Positions 17,244-27,027 are shown, numbered from the stretch's first letter. The stretch is 64,000 nucleotides of DNA from Nitrobacter sp963807355 (GCA_963807355.1 CAWEBX010000010.1:56078-120077), one strand, 5' to 3'. A program made the numbers and translations. Notes: generated by a model from the sequence alone, not told the origin.

Positions 17244-17708
17244 TCAGTCTTGGTCCGGATGTTGGTGGCTGATGATGGTCGCCATCTTTTCCGGTCCGTA
17301 ATTTTCGGTCGTGGTATGGCTCGGCAGGTTGACGATGGTCGCAATCCAGCCGAGCCGGGACTCCGTTCCGTATTGCCCGGTTGGCATCAGCAGGTCGGGC
17401 CGGTCGAATGCGCCGGTCATGATCTCGATGCAAGGGCCGCCGATGCGGCTGAAACTCAACGGTGTGCCGCAGGCGGCGCAGAAAGCGCGCTCCGCGATGG
17501 AGGATGACCGGAACGTCGCCGGCGTACTCTTGGTCCAGCGGAAGTTCTCGCGCGGAATCTCGGCAAAAGACGCAAATGGCGCGCCGGCAGCTTTCTGGCA
17601 CATGCGGCAGTGACAAATGCTGATGCGCACCGGGGGTGCCGTCAGCGCGAAGCGGATGGCGCCACACTGGCATCCGCCGGTCTGCGACGGTTTCATCTTC
17701 TCGGCCAT
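17244..17708 (-). CDS. GFA family (glutathione-dependent formaldehyde-activating-like) zinc protein
   Basis: A 154-residue protein beginning MAEKMKPSQTGGCQCGAIRF. The zinc-binding cysteine pairs of the GFA/CENP-V fold are visible in GGCQCGAIRF, ICHCRMCQKAAG and FCAACGTPLSF. The family includes Gfa, which condenses formaldehyde and glutathione, but most members have unknown substrates. The start overlaps the 3' end of mutA by 16 bases and the stop lies three bases before mutB, so it is locked into the mutase operon. The placement hints at a CoA- or aldehyde-related helper role, which is inference. Confidence 0.88.
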   Translation of the reverse strand: MAEKMKPSQTGGCQCGAIRFALTAPPVRISICHCRMCQKAAGAPFASFAEIPRENFRWTKSTPATFRSSSIAERAFCAACGTPLSFSRIGGPCIEIMTGAFDRPDLLMPTGQYGTESRLGWIATIVNLPSHTTTENYGPEKMATIISHQHPDQD

Positions 17709-19597
17709 GATCGCTCCAGTCGCTGCCAGACGTCGTTCAGCGCCGCCAACGCATTGGTCCCCGCGAAGATGAAATCGAACGCGCCTGCCTGGCGCAAGGC
17801 GGGTTCCAGCTCGTTTGGTTGCCCCGCCAGATAGATATGGCTTGCACCTGCGGCATGAAAGGCCTGCACCGCGAGAGCAGCCTGTTCGGCATAGACCTGA
17901 TCCGAGGAACACAGGCAGACCATTTGGGCTCCAGACACCTTGAAGGCTTCGGCGAGCGGATCTTTTGCGTTCCCTCCGTTTCCCGCCAACCCTGAATCGA
18001 CCGCCTCGATGCCGCCGGCCTCGAAGAAGCTCCGGGCGAATGTCGCGCGAGCGGCAAAGTCGGCAGGGGCGCCGAGAGTGGCGAGGAAGATTTTCGGCCG
18101 TCCGCCGGTGGCCTTGAGCCAATCATCGGAACGGTCGCGCAGCTTTTCGAAGGGGACAGCGAGTCGTATCGGCGCCAGCGCCTCGAAGATAATCTCTGCC
18201 TTGCTGCAAGGCTCGGGTGTGACCGGCCTGAGGTCGAGCACGTCGGCCGGCTTCTCATGCAGGTTAGGAAATTCGCTGGTGCCGGTGAGCACGTCGCGCC
18301 GTTTTGCGACATTCTTTTCGCGTGCAGCGCGCGTCATGGCAACGCTGCGCTGGATCAGGTTCTGTTCGAGTGCGGCGAAAGCTCCACCGGCTTTCTCGAT
18401 GTCCTGAAACAGCGCCCAGCTCTTCTGACAAAGCTGCTGCGTCAAGGCTTCGATGCCGCCCGAGCCTGCCGCCGGATCTGCGACCTTGGCAAGGCTAGCT
18501 TCCTCCAGCAGGATGAGTTGCGTGTTTCGCGCTATGCGTCGCGCGAAGTCATCGGGTAAGCCGAGTGCCTGCGTATGCGGGAGCACACAGACGCTGTCGG
18601 CGCCGCCGAGACCCGCCGAAAATGTTGCGACCGTGGCACGCAGCATATTCACGTAAGGGTCGCGTCGGGTCAGCATCCGCCATGCGGTTTCAGCGGCGAT
18701 GAGCAAGGGCTTTGGCATGAGGCCGCAAGCCTGCTCGACCCGCGCCCACAAGAGCCGCAGCGCGCGGAATTTGGCCAGAGTCAGGAACTGGTCGGCATCG
18801 GCGCTGAGCCGCGCGTAGATCAGGCAGCGCGCCTCATCGAGGGCAATGCCGGCGCTTTCAAGAGCCCGAAGATAGGCCACCGCCGACGCCAGGACGAAGG
18901 CAAGCTCCTGAGCCTCCGATCCGCCGGCGTCGTGGATCACACGGCCATCGGCGACAAAGCATGGCCCCTTGAAGCCCCTGTCGGCGAGCACCTTAGCGGC
19001 ATCCGTCACGGCCGGAACGATCTCAACCCACGCGCCCGTGCTCGATCCGGATGTCGCGCACGCGCCGAGCGGATCGAAACCAAAGCGGATATCGCAAGTG
19101 GTTGGACTAATTCCCTTCGTTCTGATGTAGTCCGCGATTTGGAACGCGACCGCGCGCGATTGCGGGCCGATCTGCAACTCCATGGAGATGCCCGCATCGA
19201 GAAAAACACCGTCCAGCACTTTGGCAACAGCTTCTGCGGTCGGCGGCAGTCCGAAGCCACGCGCGCCGTTGGCGCCCGCGAACACCAGCGTCAGGCCGCC
19301 AGCGCCGTTGTCGAGGTCATGCAACACCTGTGCGTTGGCCTGTGCGGGATCGGGATGATCGATCCGCTGCATGATCTGCCATGGTGCCGCCGCGGCGCGG
19401 CCGCCAATCGCTGACGCGCCTTTCGCTCGGGTATAGATCGGTTCGATCCTAAGACCGTCATAGGTCTTTCCAACCAGCTTCTCGAAGGGTGTGCCCTTCA
19501 GCACGTCATCGACCAGCTTGCGCCAATCGGCTGCTGTAGCCGGCGCGAAATCGGCCGCCAGCGGCAGATTGGTGACCTCGTCGTGAGCAGCGGGCAT
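17693..19597 (-). CDS. mutA: Methylmalonyl-CoA mutase small subunit
   Basis: About 634 residues from the ATG at 19597 (MPAAHDEVTNLPLAADF). The longer frame up to 19705 would read through a dispersed repeat. The barrel domain (PFEKLVGKTYDGLRIEPIYT; LVFAGANGARGFGLP) matches the MutA/ScpB subunit, which forms the heterodimer with MutB. The C-terminal cobalamin-like domain lacks the DxHxxG motif, as expected for the non-catalytic subunit. The gene heads the mutA-GFA-mutB unit. Confidence 0.93.
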   Translation of the reverse strand: MPAAHDEVTNLPLAADFAPATAADWRKLVDDVLKGTPFEKLVGKTYDGLRIEPIYTRAKGASAIGGRAAAAPWQIMQRIDHPDPAQANAQVLHDLDNGAGGLTLVFAGANGARGFGLPPTAEAVAKVLDGVFLDAGISMELQIGPQSRAVAFQIADYIRTKGISPTTCDIRFGFDPLGACATSGSSTGAWVEIVPAVTDAAKVLADRGFKGPCFVADGRVIHDAGGSEAQELAFVLASAVAYLRALESAGIALDEARCLIYARLSADADQFLTLAKFRALRLLWARVEQACGLMPKPLLIAAETAWRMLTRRDPYVNMLRATVATFSAGLGGADSVCVLPHTQALGLPDDFARRIARNTQLILLEEASLAKVADPAAGSGGIEALTQQLCQKSWALFQDIEKAGGAFAALEQNLIQRSVAMTRAAREKNVAKRRDVLTGTSEFPNLHEKPADVLDLRPVTPEPCSKAEIIFEALAPIRLAVPFEKLRDRSDDWLKATGGRPKIFLATLGAPADFAARATFARSFFEAGGIEAVDSGLAGNGGNAKDPLAEAFKVSGAQMVCLCSSDQVYAEQAALAVQAFHAAGASHIYLAGQPNELEPALRQAGAFDFIFAGTNALAALNDVWQRLERSWPRR

Positions 19598-19620
19598 TCG
19601 TGCGCTCGTTTCCGGGAAAT

Positions 19621-19722
19621 CTACAGCGTTTTCGAGCGAAGTGGATACCGGTTCGCGTGAAGAAAACGCGTCAAAACAACATCTAGAGCTTCGCATCTGA
19701 TTCAATCAGAAGCGGAAATGCT
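19621..19722. repeat. Dispersed two-module palindromic repeat, copy 3 (best-preserved)
   Basis: Module 1 runs from agcgttttcgagcgaagtgg to gaagaaaacgcgtcaaaaca; its ends gcgttttc and gaaaacgc pair. Module 2 is a hairpin around cttctgatt/aatcagaag. The element fills the gap between mutA and folK, and its last bases contribute the stop codon and final residues of folK. Confidence 0.85.
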
Positions 19723-20272
19723 CCGGGTTTTCAAAATGCCACGCGGCGGCTGACAAGCCAAACGGTCGTTGCGGATCGATCAGTGGAGGTCGGGGAGGCA
19801 CTCGAATTCCGGCGGTGGATATGTTGGCCAGCGCCTTAGCCACCGTTCGCCCTGCAATCACGCGGTCCGGCGCGATTTCGGCCAGCGGAACCAGAACGAA
19901 CGCGCGCTCGAACAGGCGCGGATGTGGCAGCGTCAGTTCCGGTTTGTCGAGGACGGCGTCGTCATAGGCGATCAGATCGAGATCCAGCGTGCGCGGTCCC
20001 CAGCGTTTTTCGGTGCCGCGGTCTCGGCCGAATTTTCTCTCGATCTTGTGCAGCGTGAACAGCAGCGCGTGCGGGTCGAGGCGGGTGTCGATCTCGATGC
20101 AGGCGTTGATGAAACGAGCCTGGTTCTCGTCGCCCCATGGCGGCGTGGTGTAGTCGGACGAACGGGCAAGAAGTTCGGCCTGCGCCATGCCGCAGATGTT
20201 GGCGATGGCCTTGCGAAAAGTCTGCCGCACGTCTCCGACGTTTCCCCCGAGTGCGATCAGGACGCTGGCCAT
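19706..20272 (-). CDS. folK: 2-amino-4-hydroxy-6-hydroxymethyldihydropteridine diphosphokinase
   Basis: A 188-residue HPPK, which transfers pyrophosphate from ATP to 6-hydroxymethyl-dihydropterin in folate synthesis. Family motifs include LIALGGNVGD at the N-terminus, ARFINACIEIDT, and the signature KRWGPRTLDLDLIAYDD with the metal-binding DLD, followed by LPHPRLFERAFVLVPL. It is the last gene of the folP-folB-folK unit, eight bases after folB. The final residues overlap a dispersed repeat. Confidence 0.95.
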   Translation of the reverse strand: MASVLIALGGNVGDVRQTFRKAIANICGMAQAELLARSSDYTTPPWGDENQARFINACIEIDTRLDPHALLFTLHKIERKFGRDRGTEKRWGPRTLDLDLIAYDDAVLDKPELTLPHPRLFERAFVLVPLAEIAPDRVIAGRTVAKALANISTAGIRVPPRPPLIDPQRPFGLSAAAWHFENPEHFRF

Positions 20273-20280
20273 TGCGAAAG

Positions 20281-20646
20281 CTATTCCCTGCTGCGAGTGA
20301 GCGAAATGCCGACGTCGTCGAAAATCGCCGGGATCGGCGCGTGCGGCTTGTGCACGGTGATTTTGATCGTGTTCACGCGCGGAAAAGTAGCCAGCACCGC
20401 ATCGGCAACGGCCCCTGCGGCACGTTCGAGCAGCTTGTAGTTGGCATCTTTGAACGCGGCGCTGGCTGTCGCCACCACGCCGGCATAGGACACCGTATCG
20501 GCGAGACGATCGGTGCGGGAGGATTCGGAAAGATCGGTCGACAGTTCGATGTCCATCACGAAGCGCTGGCCGACTTCGGTCTCGTGCTCCATGACGCCAT
20601 GCTGCGCGTGAATTACGAGGCCGCGGATAAAGATCGTGTCGGTCAT
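20281..20646 (-). CDS. folB: Dihydroneopterin aldolase
   Basis: A 121-residue T-fold enzyme that cleaves 7,8-dihydroneopterin to 6-hydroxymethyl-dihydropterin and glycolaldehyde. IFIRGLVIHAQHGVMEHETE carries the substrate-binding region with the conserved HGV and glutamate. The catalytic-lysine region is YKLLERAAGAVADA, and IKITVHKPHAPIP closes the fold. The start overlaps the folP stop by four bases. It feeds FolK directly in the same operon. Confidence 0.95.
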   Translation of the reverse strand: MTDTIFIRGLVIHAQHGVMEHETEVGQRFVMDIELSTDLSESSRTDRLADTVSYAGVVATASAAFKDANYKLLERAAGAVADAVLATFPRVNTIKITVHKPHAPIPAIFDDVGISLTRSRE

Positions 20647-21518
20647 GGTCCGATCATTCCGACTGTTGTGGACTCGATGGCATGCGTCACCCGCAGCGCC
20701 TGCACCGTGTCCGCCACGTCATGTGTGCGGATGATGCGCGCGCCGCCTTTTGCCGCGATCAGATGCGCAGCGAGCGAGCCGCCTAGCCGTTCGTTCGGCT
20801 CTGACGGCACCACCGTGTTGATGAAGCGCTTACGGGACGCGCCGACGAGAATCGGCAATCCGAGTGTCTGCAATTCATCGAGCCGGGCCAGCACGACCAT
20901 GCTCTGTTTCGGCGTTTTGCCGAATCCGATGCCTGGATCGAGGACGATGTGGCTGGCGGGTATGCCGGCTTTCGCCGCGATCTTCAGCGATCGTTCGAAG
21001 AACTCGACGATGTCCCGCATGATGTCGAGCGTATCATCGGGCTTGTCCCGGTTATGCATGACGATGACGGGCGCATTGTGCGCCGCCACCACGCGGGCCA
21101 TGTCCGGATCGCGCTGCAATCCCCAGACGTCGTTGGCGATTGCGACCCCGTTCTCAAGCGCCCACTCGACCATCGAGGACTTCATGCTGTCGATGGATAT
21201 GGGGGCTCCAAGCGCGACCACTGCCGCGAGCACCGGCTTCAGCCGCCGCATCTCCTCATCGTGCGAGACCGGCTGAGATCCGTAGGGGCGGGTGGATTCC
21301 GCGCCGATATCGATGATGTCGGCCCCTTCCGCGATCATGCGGCGCGCCTGCGCCAAGGCCCGGTCGGGCGTCATGAACTGGCCGCCGTCGGAAAATAAGT
21401 CGGGGGTGATATTCAGGACCCCCATGACCGCCGGATATGGCCGCGACAGGAGTGCGTCGAGCATAGGATGACGGGTATCGTCCGCCACAGGTCTGGACAT
21501 TGAATCTGCCGACGTCAT
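20643..21518 (-). CDS. folP: Dihydropteroate synthase
   Basis: About 291 residues. DHPS joins p-aminobenzoate to 6-hydroxymethyl-dihydropterin pyrophosphate and is the sulfonamide target. Both signatures are present: VMGVLNITPDLFSDGG and GADIIDIGAESTRPYGS. The substrate loop VLDPGIGFGKTP and the C-terminal IIRTHDVADTVQALRV are also visible. The start is uncertain: 21545, 21518 or 21500 are all in frame and none has a strong ribosome-binding site. This is the first gene of folP-folB-folK. Confidence 0.94.
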   Translation of the reverse strand: MTSADSMSRPVADDTRHPMLDALLSRPYPAVMGVLNITPDLFSDGGQFMTPDRALAQARRMIAEGADIIDIGAESTRPYGSQPVSHDEEMRRLKPVLAAVVALGAPISIDSMKSSMVEWALENGVAIANDVWGLQRDPDMARVVAAHNAPVIVMHNRDKPDDTLDIMRDIVEFFERSLKIAAKAGIPASHIVLDPGIGFGKTPKQSMVVLARLDELQTLGLPILVGASRKRFINTVVPSEPNERLGGSLAAHLIAAKGGARIIRTHDVADTVQALRVTHAIESTTVGMIGP

Positions 21519-21602
21519 GCGGTGGCTTTGCGCGGTCCAGGACATGCTGTCAAGGCGCGAAAAGCTTCTTCAGAGGGGTCGGGCCGTGCAGCGGCGGGCG
21601 AC

Positions 21603-22010
21603 TTAATAGGTGATCTTGAGTGGAAGCTTCCGCGCTTGCGCAATCAGCGTGCCGATCGACTTCTCCGAAGGAAGAACGCTGACAAGCTTGCGCTTGGTAT
21701 TCACATCTTTCATGGCTTGAGCCAGACGGGCCGGGTTACGGTGCGTCAATTCACGCACGGTGGTAACGCCCGCCGCGCGTAGCAGCTTGGTCTTCCCGTT
21801 GCCCATCCCCGGAATACGCATGTAGTCGGCAAGATTGGCCCATTCCAGGAGTTGCTGTTCGCTGATGCCGGTCTTGGCGGCGAGCGCCTTGCGGCCTTTC
21901 GGTGTGCGCGCCGCCTCGAGGTAAGCATCGGTTGTTCTAATGCCGATAGATCTCAGCTTCTTGGCATCGGGTGTGCTCAGCCCTTCGAGCTTGGAGATTG
22001 GATATGTCAT
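21603..22010 (-). CDS. DUF4332 domain-containing helix-hairpin-helix protein
   Basis: A 135-residue protein with paired helix-hairpin-helix-like repeats: ISKLEGLSTPDAKKLRSIGI, then IPGMGNGKTKLLRAAGV. This matches DUF4332, which is probably a DNA-binding fold of unknown function. It is basic, cytosolic and has no membrane segment. It is transcribed alone on the minus strand. The upstream region holds GTAAC-N16-CGTT (about 22073 down to 22048), a one-mismatch relative of the EcfG promoter; this is weak evidence only. Confidence 0.78.
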   Translation of the reverse strand: MTYPISKLEGLSTPDAKKLRSIGIRTTDAYLEAARTPKGRKALAAKTGISEQQLLEWANLADYMRIPGMGNGKTKLLRAAGVTTVRELTHRNPARLAQAMKDVNTKRKLVSVLPSEKSIGTLIAQARKLPLKITY

Positions 22011-22237
22011 GACGTTCGGCGGTCTAGCGATGCGTATTGAGGGCCGGCGAACGCCGAGCGGCCTATCCAGTTACGGGAAACCGCAATCGAGCTTTTCGTG
22101 TCGGTTTTCGTACCGATCGCTGATAGAACCTTTTCGCCAGCACCTTCTTTGCTGCGAAAGTCCGGGATCGTGCCGACGACTGCTCCCGCGACAGCGGTGC
22201 CAGCTGTCGCGGCACGCCGCTCCACCAGTTCGTTCAT
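22007..22237 (-). CDS. Possible small hypothetical protein
   Basis: The ATG at 22237 (MNELVERRAATAGTAVAGAV) is preceded by ggagg at good spacing and opens 76 codons. The Ala/Gly/Val-rich stretch AATAGTAVAGAVVGTI could be a weak membrane segment. I recognise no family. It ends within four bases of the DUF4332 start, so it could be its upstream operon partner. It may also be a chance open frame. Confidence 0.35.
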   Translation of the reverse strand: MNELVERRAATAGTAVAGAVVGTIPDFRSKEGAGEKVLSAIGTKTDTKSSIAVSRNWIGRSAFAGPQYASLDRRTS

Positions 22238-22550
22238 GGTACCCCGCCTCCACCGGTTGCTCGCCGGCTCGTTATTTGTGCTTTCATCTTGATACCCTCG
22301 GGATACGAAAGACAAGTCAGCAGGCAGAACAAACGCTCGTTGATCTGCAATCGCACGACGAGTGTTGCCGAGATGCAAGACCTGCGTACTTGATTATGCC
22401 GAAAACATCGCGACCGCCGGTCATTTGCGAGTTAGAAAGCTTCTGCTCCGTTGGAAGATTTCGAGCGCCGCGTTGGGGTTCGCCGGTTTCAATCAGCGCG
22501 GAACTTGAAGTAGAATGATGGTTCGACGACGGGATCACGAAGAGGCGCTC
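22238..22550. other. Intergenic region before the HerA-like ATPase gene
   Basis: About 310 bases with no supported gene. It should carry promoters for the divergent minus-strand small ORF and the plus-strand ATPase. I see no clear motif. Confidence 0.4.
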
Positions 22551-24117
22551 ATGGCGAAGACCGCGACCGGGATCGGCGATACCGATCAAGGTATCTTCAT
22601 CGGCAAAGGTGAGCAGCCGGTGTGGCTGACGCTGGGCCTCGCCAACCGACACGGTCTTGTCACCGGCGCCACTGGAACTGGAAAAACCGTGTCGCTCCAG
22701 GTGATGGCGGAAGGATTTTCTCGCGCGGGTGTGCCGGTATTCGTCGCCGATATCAAAGGCGATCTGTCCGGCATTTCAGAGCCTGGCGCAGCTAAGGACT
22801 TCATACTCGAGCGCGCCAGGACGATGGGCCTTGGTTTCCAGCCTGATCAGTTCTCGACAATTTTCTGGGATGTTTTCGGTGAGCAGGGCCATCCGGTACG
22901 CGCCACCGTGTCGGAAATGGGTCCGTTGCTGTTGTCCCGCATGATGGATTTGAGCGAGGCTCAGGAGGGCGTGCTCAACATCGCCTTTCGGGTAGCAGAC
23001 GAACAGGGGCTGCTTCTGCTCGATATGAAGGATCTTCGTGCCATCCTTTCCTTCATTGCCGAACATGCGGCAGAATTGACGACGCAGTACGGCAATGTGT
23101 CGAAGCAAAGTGTGGGAGCCATCCAGCGCCAGCTTTTGGTGCTCGAAAATCAAGGCGGCGACAAATTTTTCGGTGAGCCGGCACTGGATTTGAACGATTT
23201 CATGCGCACCGATCGCGACGGCCGCGGCATGGTCAACATCCTGGTCGCCGACAAGCTGATGCAGAGCCCGCGGCTTTATGCGACGTTTCTGTTGTGGATG
23301 TTGTCGGAGCTGTTCGAACAGTTGCCAGAGGTCGGCGATCCGCCAAAACCGAAGCTTGTGTTCTTCTTCGACGAAGCCCACCTTCTGTTCAACGATGCGC
23401 CCAAAGCGTTGATGGATAAGATCGAGCAAGTGGTGCGGCTGATCCGCTCCAAGGGCGTCGGGGTTTATTTCGTCACTCAAAATCCGATCGATGTCCCGGA
23501 CAAGGTGCTGGCCCAACTAGGAAACAGGGTTCAGCACGCGCTGCGCGCATTCACGCCCCGCGACCAGAAGGCCGTCGCGGCCGCGGCGCAGACGTTCCGG
23601 CCAAATCCGAAGCTGAACACGGCGCAGGTCATTACCGAACTCGGCAAGGGCGAGGCTCTGGTGTCGTGCCTTGAAGGCAACGGAACGCCGGCTATGGTCG
23701 AGCGTGTGATGGTACGGCCGCCGTCTGCGAGGATCGGCCCGATCACTCCTGAGGAACGTAAAGCGATCATTGCCGGCAGCCCGGTAAAGGGAAAGTACGA
23801 CACCGCGATCGATTCCGAAATCGGCTTACGAGATGCTTCAGAAGCGGGTCGAGGGCACCGCGGCGACCACCGCTGAGTCGAACGGCGGAGTTCTTGATCA
23901 GATCGGATCGATCGTCGGCAGCGTATTCGGGACCAACATGCCCCGTGGCAGATTGTCGACCGGGCAGGTGATCGCGCGCAGCGTCACCCGCTCTGTCACC
24001 AACAAGGTTGTCGGGGGGGTCGTTGCTGATATCGGCAAGTCGCTCGGCGGTTCGCTTGGCGGTTCGGTCGGTCGTGCGCTGGTGCGCGGTGCGCTCGGGG
24101 GGCTGCTGCGGCGTTGA
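22551..24117 (+). pseudogene. HerA-like (DUF853) ATPase, frameshifted before the C-terminal tail
   Basis: The ATG at 22551 (MAKTATGIGDTDQGIFIGKG) follows gaagagg. The P-loop is GATGTGKT (residues 39-46), and Walker B is KLVFFFDEAHLLF. GVYFVTQNPIDVP and LRAFTPRDQKAV are typical of this HerA/FtsK-superfamily group (DUF853). At 23819-23821 an AAA appears to have one base too many. The first frame ends at 23876 in unconserved residues, while the usual tail (YEMLQKRVEGTAAT ... GGSVGRALVRGALGGLLRR) continues one frame over to 24117. Removing one A restores about 521 residues. A sequencing error is plausible. The exact cellular role of the family is not established. Confidence 0.85.
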
Positions 24118-24215
24118 TCGCCCAGGCTGCTCTTTGGCTTTATGGTTGCGCCTTGGCAGAAGTGCGAGACAGTTTGCAGCCGGAAACGCATCTGATAACG
24201 CAGTGCGCGCGGACG

Positions 24216-25535
24216 ATGCCGCCGCGTGACAACGGAAAAATGCTCGTGCTGAGATGGCCATCGCTGCGGCGCCCGCTGGATGTCCTGTTTCTCGTGGCCT
24301 GCATCATGCTGACTGCCGACGTTCTTGTTCCGGAAATCTGGGGACACGGCAAGACGAAGGATTATCCGTTGTGGTACTGGGCCGGGCAGCAGATCCTGCA
24401 CGGCGGCGATCTATATCCGCAAGGGCCGAGCGAAGGCTTCGCCTTCCTTTACCCGCCATTGTCGGCCATTCTGCTTGCCATACCGAGCACCTTCGGAAAG
24501 ATTCCGCTGTATCTTGGACTGTGCCTTCTCAATGCCGCCGCATGGTGGATGACGGCGCAACTTTCCAACGCCATGACAGGGTCGGGCACGACGCCTCGCC
24601 CTTGGCTTGAGGCCTTGCCGGGCATCGTGACGATCCCCTTCGTCTTCGATATGTTCGATCTTGGACAGCCCAACCTCGTTCTTCTCGCGATAATGCTGCT
24701 CGGATTTTGGTGTCTGTGGCAGGGGCGCGGGTGGCTGTCGGGAAGCATGTTTGCGCTCGCGGCGGCCATCAAGGTCTTTCCCGTCGCCGTGCTGCCGTAT
24801 CTGCTTTGGCGCCGCCATTGGACGAGCGCGATAAGCATGGTCGCGTTCCTGGGCGTTTTTCTGTTTCTGGTGCCGGCTCCGATCCGTGGCTTCGACCGCA
24901 ATGTTTCTGAGCTGACCACGTGGTACCGCGGAATGATCGGATCGAATTCGGAGCATGGGTTCGGGCAGCGTGACGCCCAGAACTGGTCCTGGGTCAATCA
25001 GTCCATCATCGCCGTCACGCATCGGCTTGTGCGTCCGGTCAATTATAACCAGATCGATCCCGCCAAACCGGCGCAATACATGAATGTTGCCAATGTCGAT
25101 TACAAGACGGCGAACGGGATCGTGCTGGCTGTCTTCGCCGCGATAGGGCTGGGCTTTATCGCCATCATTCCGGCGCGGGCGAAAATGACGCAGCGATCGA
25201 TCGCCGAGGAGGTCGGGATTCTGTTCTGCCTGATGACGCTCGCATCGCCGCTGGCTCGTCAGTATTACTTCGTTTGGCTGTTCTTTCCATTAACGATTCT
25301 GTTTCATCGTGCCGCGCTCGATTTTCGGCCAAAGGCGCGGGCGATCTCGCGCCTGGCGCTCGGCGCATCATTTGCGCTGATGGCGCTGTCGCTGCCGGTG
25401 TTTCCGAAAATTCTTCAAGCCGTCGGAAACAACCTTGCGGCGACGTTCGTACTGATCGCCGCATTGGCGTGGCACATCCGTCACCCATCACTAGCGAGTG
25501 GTCCGCATTCGGTCGCTCCGCCAGGAAAAATTTGA
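24216..25535 (+). CDS. Glycosyltransferase family 87 (DUF2029) membrane protein
   Basis: About 439 residues with roughly ten membrane helices. The first loop has the GT87 pattern DYPLWYWAGQQILHGGDLYP followed by FAFLYPPLSAILL. Members are polyprenyl-phosphate-mannose-dependent mannosyltransferases or relatives that add sugars at the periplasmic face. A conserved-looking loop, FGQRDAQNWSWVNQSI, lies near residue 250. The ATG at 24216 is used; 24240 (MLVLRWPSL) is equally possible, and the longer frame from 24114 is unlikely. No cluster partner identifies its acceptor. Confidence 0.82.
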   Translation: MPPRDNGKMLVLRWPSLRRPLDVLFLVACIMLTADVLVPEIWGHGKTKDYPLWYWAGQQILHGGDLYPQGPSEGFAFLYPPLSAILLAIPSTFGKIPLYLGLCLLNAAAWWMTAQLSNAMTGSGTTPRPWLEALPGIVTIPFVFDMFDLGQPNLVLLAIMLLGFWCLWQGRGWLSGSMFALAAAIKVFPVAVLPYLLWRRHWTSAISMVAFLGVFLFLVPAPIRGFDRNVSELTTWYRGMIGSNSEHGFGQRDAQNWSWVNQSIIAVTHRLVRPVNYNQIDPAKPAQYMNVANVDYKTANGIVLAVFAAIGLGFIAIIPARAKMTQRSIAEEVGILFCLMTLASPLARQYYFVWLFFPLTILFHRAALDFRPKARAISRLALGASFALMALSLPVFPKILQAVGNNLAATFVLIAALAWHIRHPSLASGPHSVAPPGKI

Positions 25536-25569
25536 ACGGTCGTTTAACCCGCAACTCAGGGGACAACAA

Positions 25570-26977
25570 ATGTCCGGCACGTCGCAACTGCAAACCATCC
25601 TCGATCACATCGACGCTGATTTCGACAACAGCCTGAACCGGCTGTTCGCGCTGCTCCGCATCAAATCGATCTCAGCCGATCCGGCATTTGCCGGCGATTG
25701 CAAGGCGGCGGCCGATCATCTGGCAGCCGATATCGCGACGCTGAAATTTGCCGCGGAGGTGCGCCCGACGGCTGGCCATCCCGCGATCGTCGCCAAAAGC
25801 AACGGCAACACCGGGTCGCGGCCGCATGTCCTATTTTATGGCCACTACGACGTTCAGCCGGTCGATCCGCTGAATTTGTGGCATCGCCCGCCATTCGAAC
25901 CCGTCGTCACCAGCCATGCGGATGGCCGCAAGATTATTGTGGCGCGCGGCGCGGAAGACGACAAAGGTCAGTTGATGACGTTCATCGAGGCCTGCCGCGC
26001 TTGGATGTCGGTGACCGGTTCATTGCCGCTCGACGTCACGATCTTGATCGAAGGTGAGGAGGAGATCGGCTCGAAGCACTTCGTGCCTTTCCTCGAGCAG
26101 AACAAGAAGGACCTTGCCGCGGATTTCGCTTTGGTGTGCGACACCGGCATGTGTGATCCCGACACTCCGGCGATCACCACCTCGCTGCGCGGTTTGGTCT
26201 ATGAGGAAGTGATCATCAGCGCCGCGAACCGCGACCTGCATTCCGGTCTTTTCGGCGGCGGCGCTCAAAACCCGATCCGGGTTCTGACCCGAAATCCTTG
26301 GCGGCCTCCATGACGATGACGGCCGCATCACACTTCCCGGTTTCTACGATGGCGTGAAGGATTTGCCGTCCGACATCCGCGCTCAGTGGGCTCAGCTCGA
26401 TCTGACGCCGGATCGATTCCTGAAGCCGATCGGACTCTCAATTCCTGCCGGTGAAAAGGATCGTCTGCTGATCGAGCAGGTCGTGTCGCGACCGACCTGC
26501 GACATCAACGGAATTGTCGGCGGCTACACGGGAGAGGGGTCCAAAACGGTGATTCCGGCGCAGGCGTCGGCGAAAATTTCGTTCCGTCTCGTCGAGGGTC
26601 AGGAGCCCAACAAAATACGTGACGCTTTCCGTGCGTTTGTGAAGGAGCGCGTACCGGCGGACTGCTCGGTCGAGTTTCTCGATCATGCCGGCGCGCCCGC
26701 GATTGCGCTCGACTGGAACATGAAGCCGCTCGCGGCCGCGAAGCAGGCGCTGACCGATGAATGGAATAAGGAGGCGCTGCTGATCGGCTGCGGCGCGTCA
26801 ATTCCGATCGTTGCCGATTTCAAGACCTCACTGGGTCTCGACACGGTGCTGGTCGGCTTCGGCCTCGAGGATGACAATATCCATTCGCCCAACGAGAAAT
26901 ACGACCTGAAAAGTTTTCACAAAGGTATCCGGTCGTGGGCGCGGATTCTTGCTGCGCTTGCGGAAGCGCCGCGCTGA
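25570..26977 (+). pseudogene. M20 family dipeptidase, frameshifted in the middle
   Basis: The ATG at 25570 has aggggac upstream. Metal-binding and catalytic segments are present: VLFYGHYDVQPVDP (His, Asp), RGAEDDKGQ (bridging Asp), and EGEEEIGSKHF (catalytic Glu pair). The first frame stops at 26313 just after HSGLFGGGAQNPIRVLTR. The rest of the enzyme (LPGFYDGVKDLPSDIRAQW ... SPNEKYDLKSFHKGIRSW) continues one frame over to 26977. Removing one A from the AAA at 26292-26294 restores one continuous enzyme of about 468 residues. Family members are cytosolic metallopeptidases that cleave dipeptides. The break may be a sequencing error. Confidence 0.87.
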
Positions 26978-27001
26978 AGCCAGCTTCGGGCTTCATGTGC
27001 A

Positions 27002-27027
27002 AACGCCGCCCGGAATTGGGCGGCGTT
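27002..27027 (+). terminator. Perfect GC hairpin after the M20 peptidase gene
   Basis: A ten-base stem, aacgccgccc / gggcggcgtt, has a six-base loop. It lies 25 bases after the peptidase stop. There is no long T-run, so it could be a weak terminator or an mRNA 3'-end stabiliser. Confidence 0.5.

Noticed and set aside
16429..17673. Long minus-strand frame overlapping mutB and the GFA gene
   Set aside because: It is the alternative frame of two clearly recognised genes on the same strand and has an Arg/His-rich composition.
17693..19597. Degenerate cobalamin domain of MutA as evidence of gene decay
   Set aside because: Loss of DxHxxG is the normal state of the non-catalytic MutA/ScpB subunit in heterodimeric mutases.
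22048..22073. EcfG-type promoter for the DUF4332 gene
   Set aside because: Spacing and CGTT fit, but the -35 element reads GTAAC, not GGAAC; too weak to annotate.
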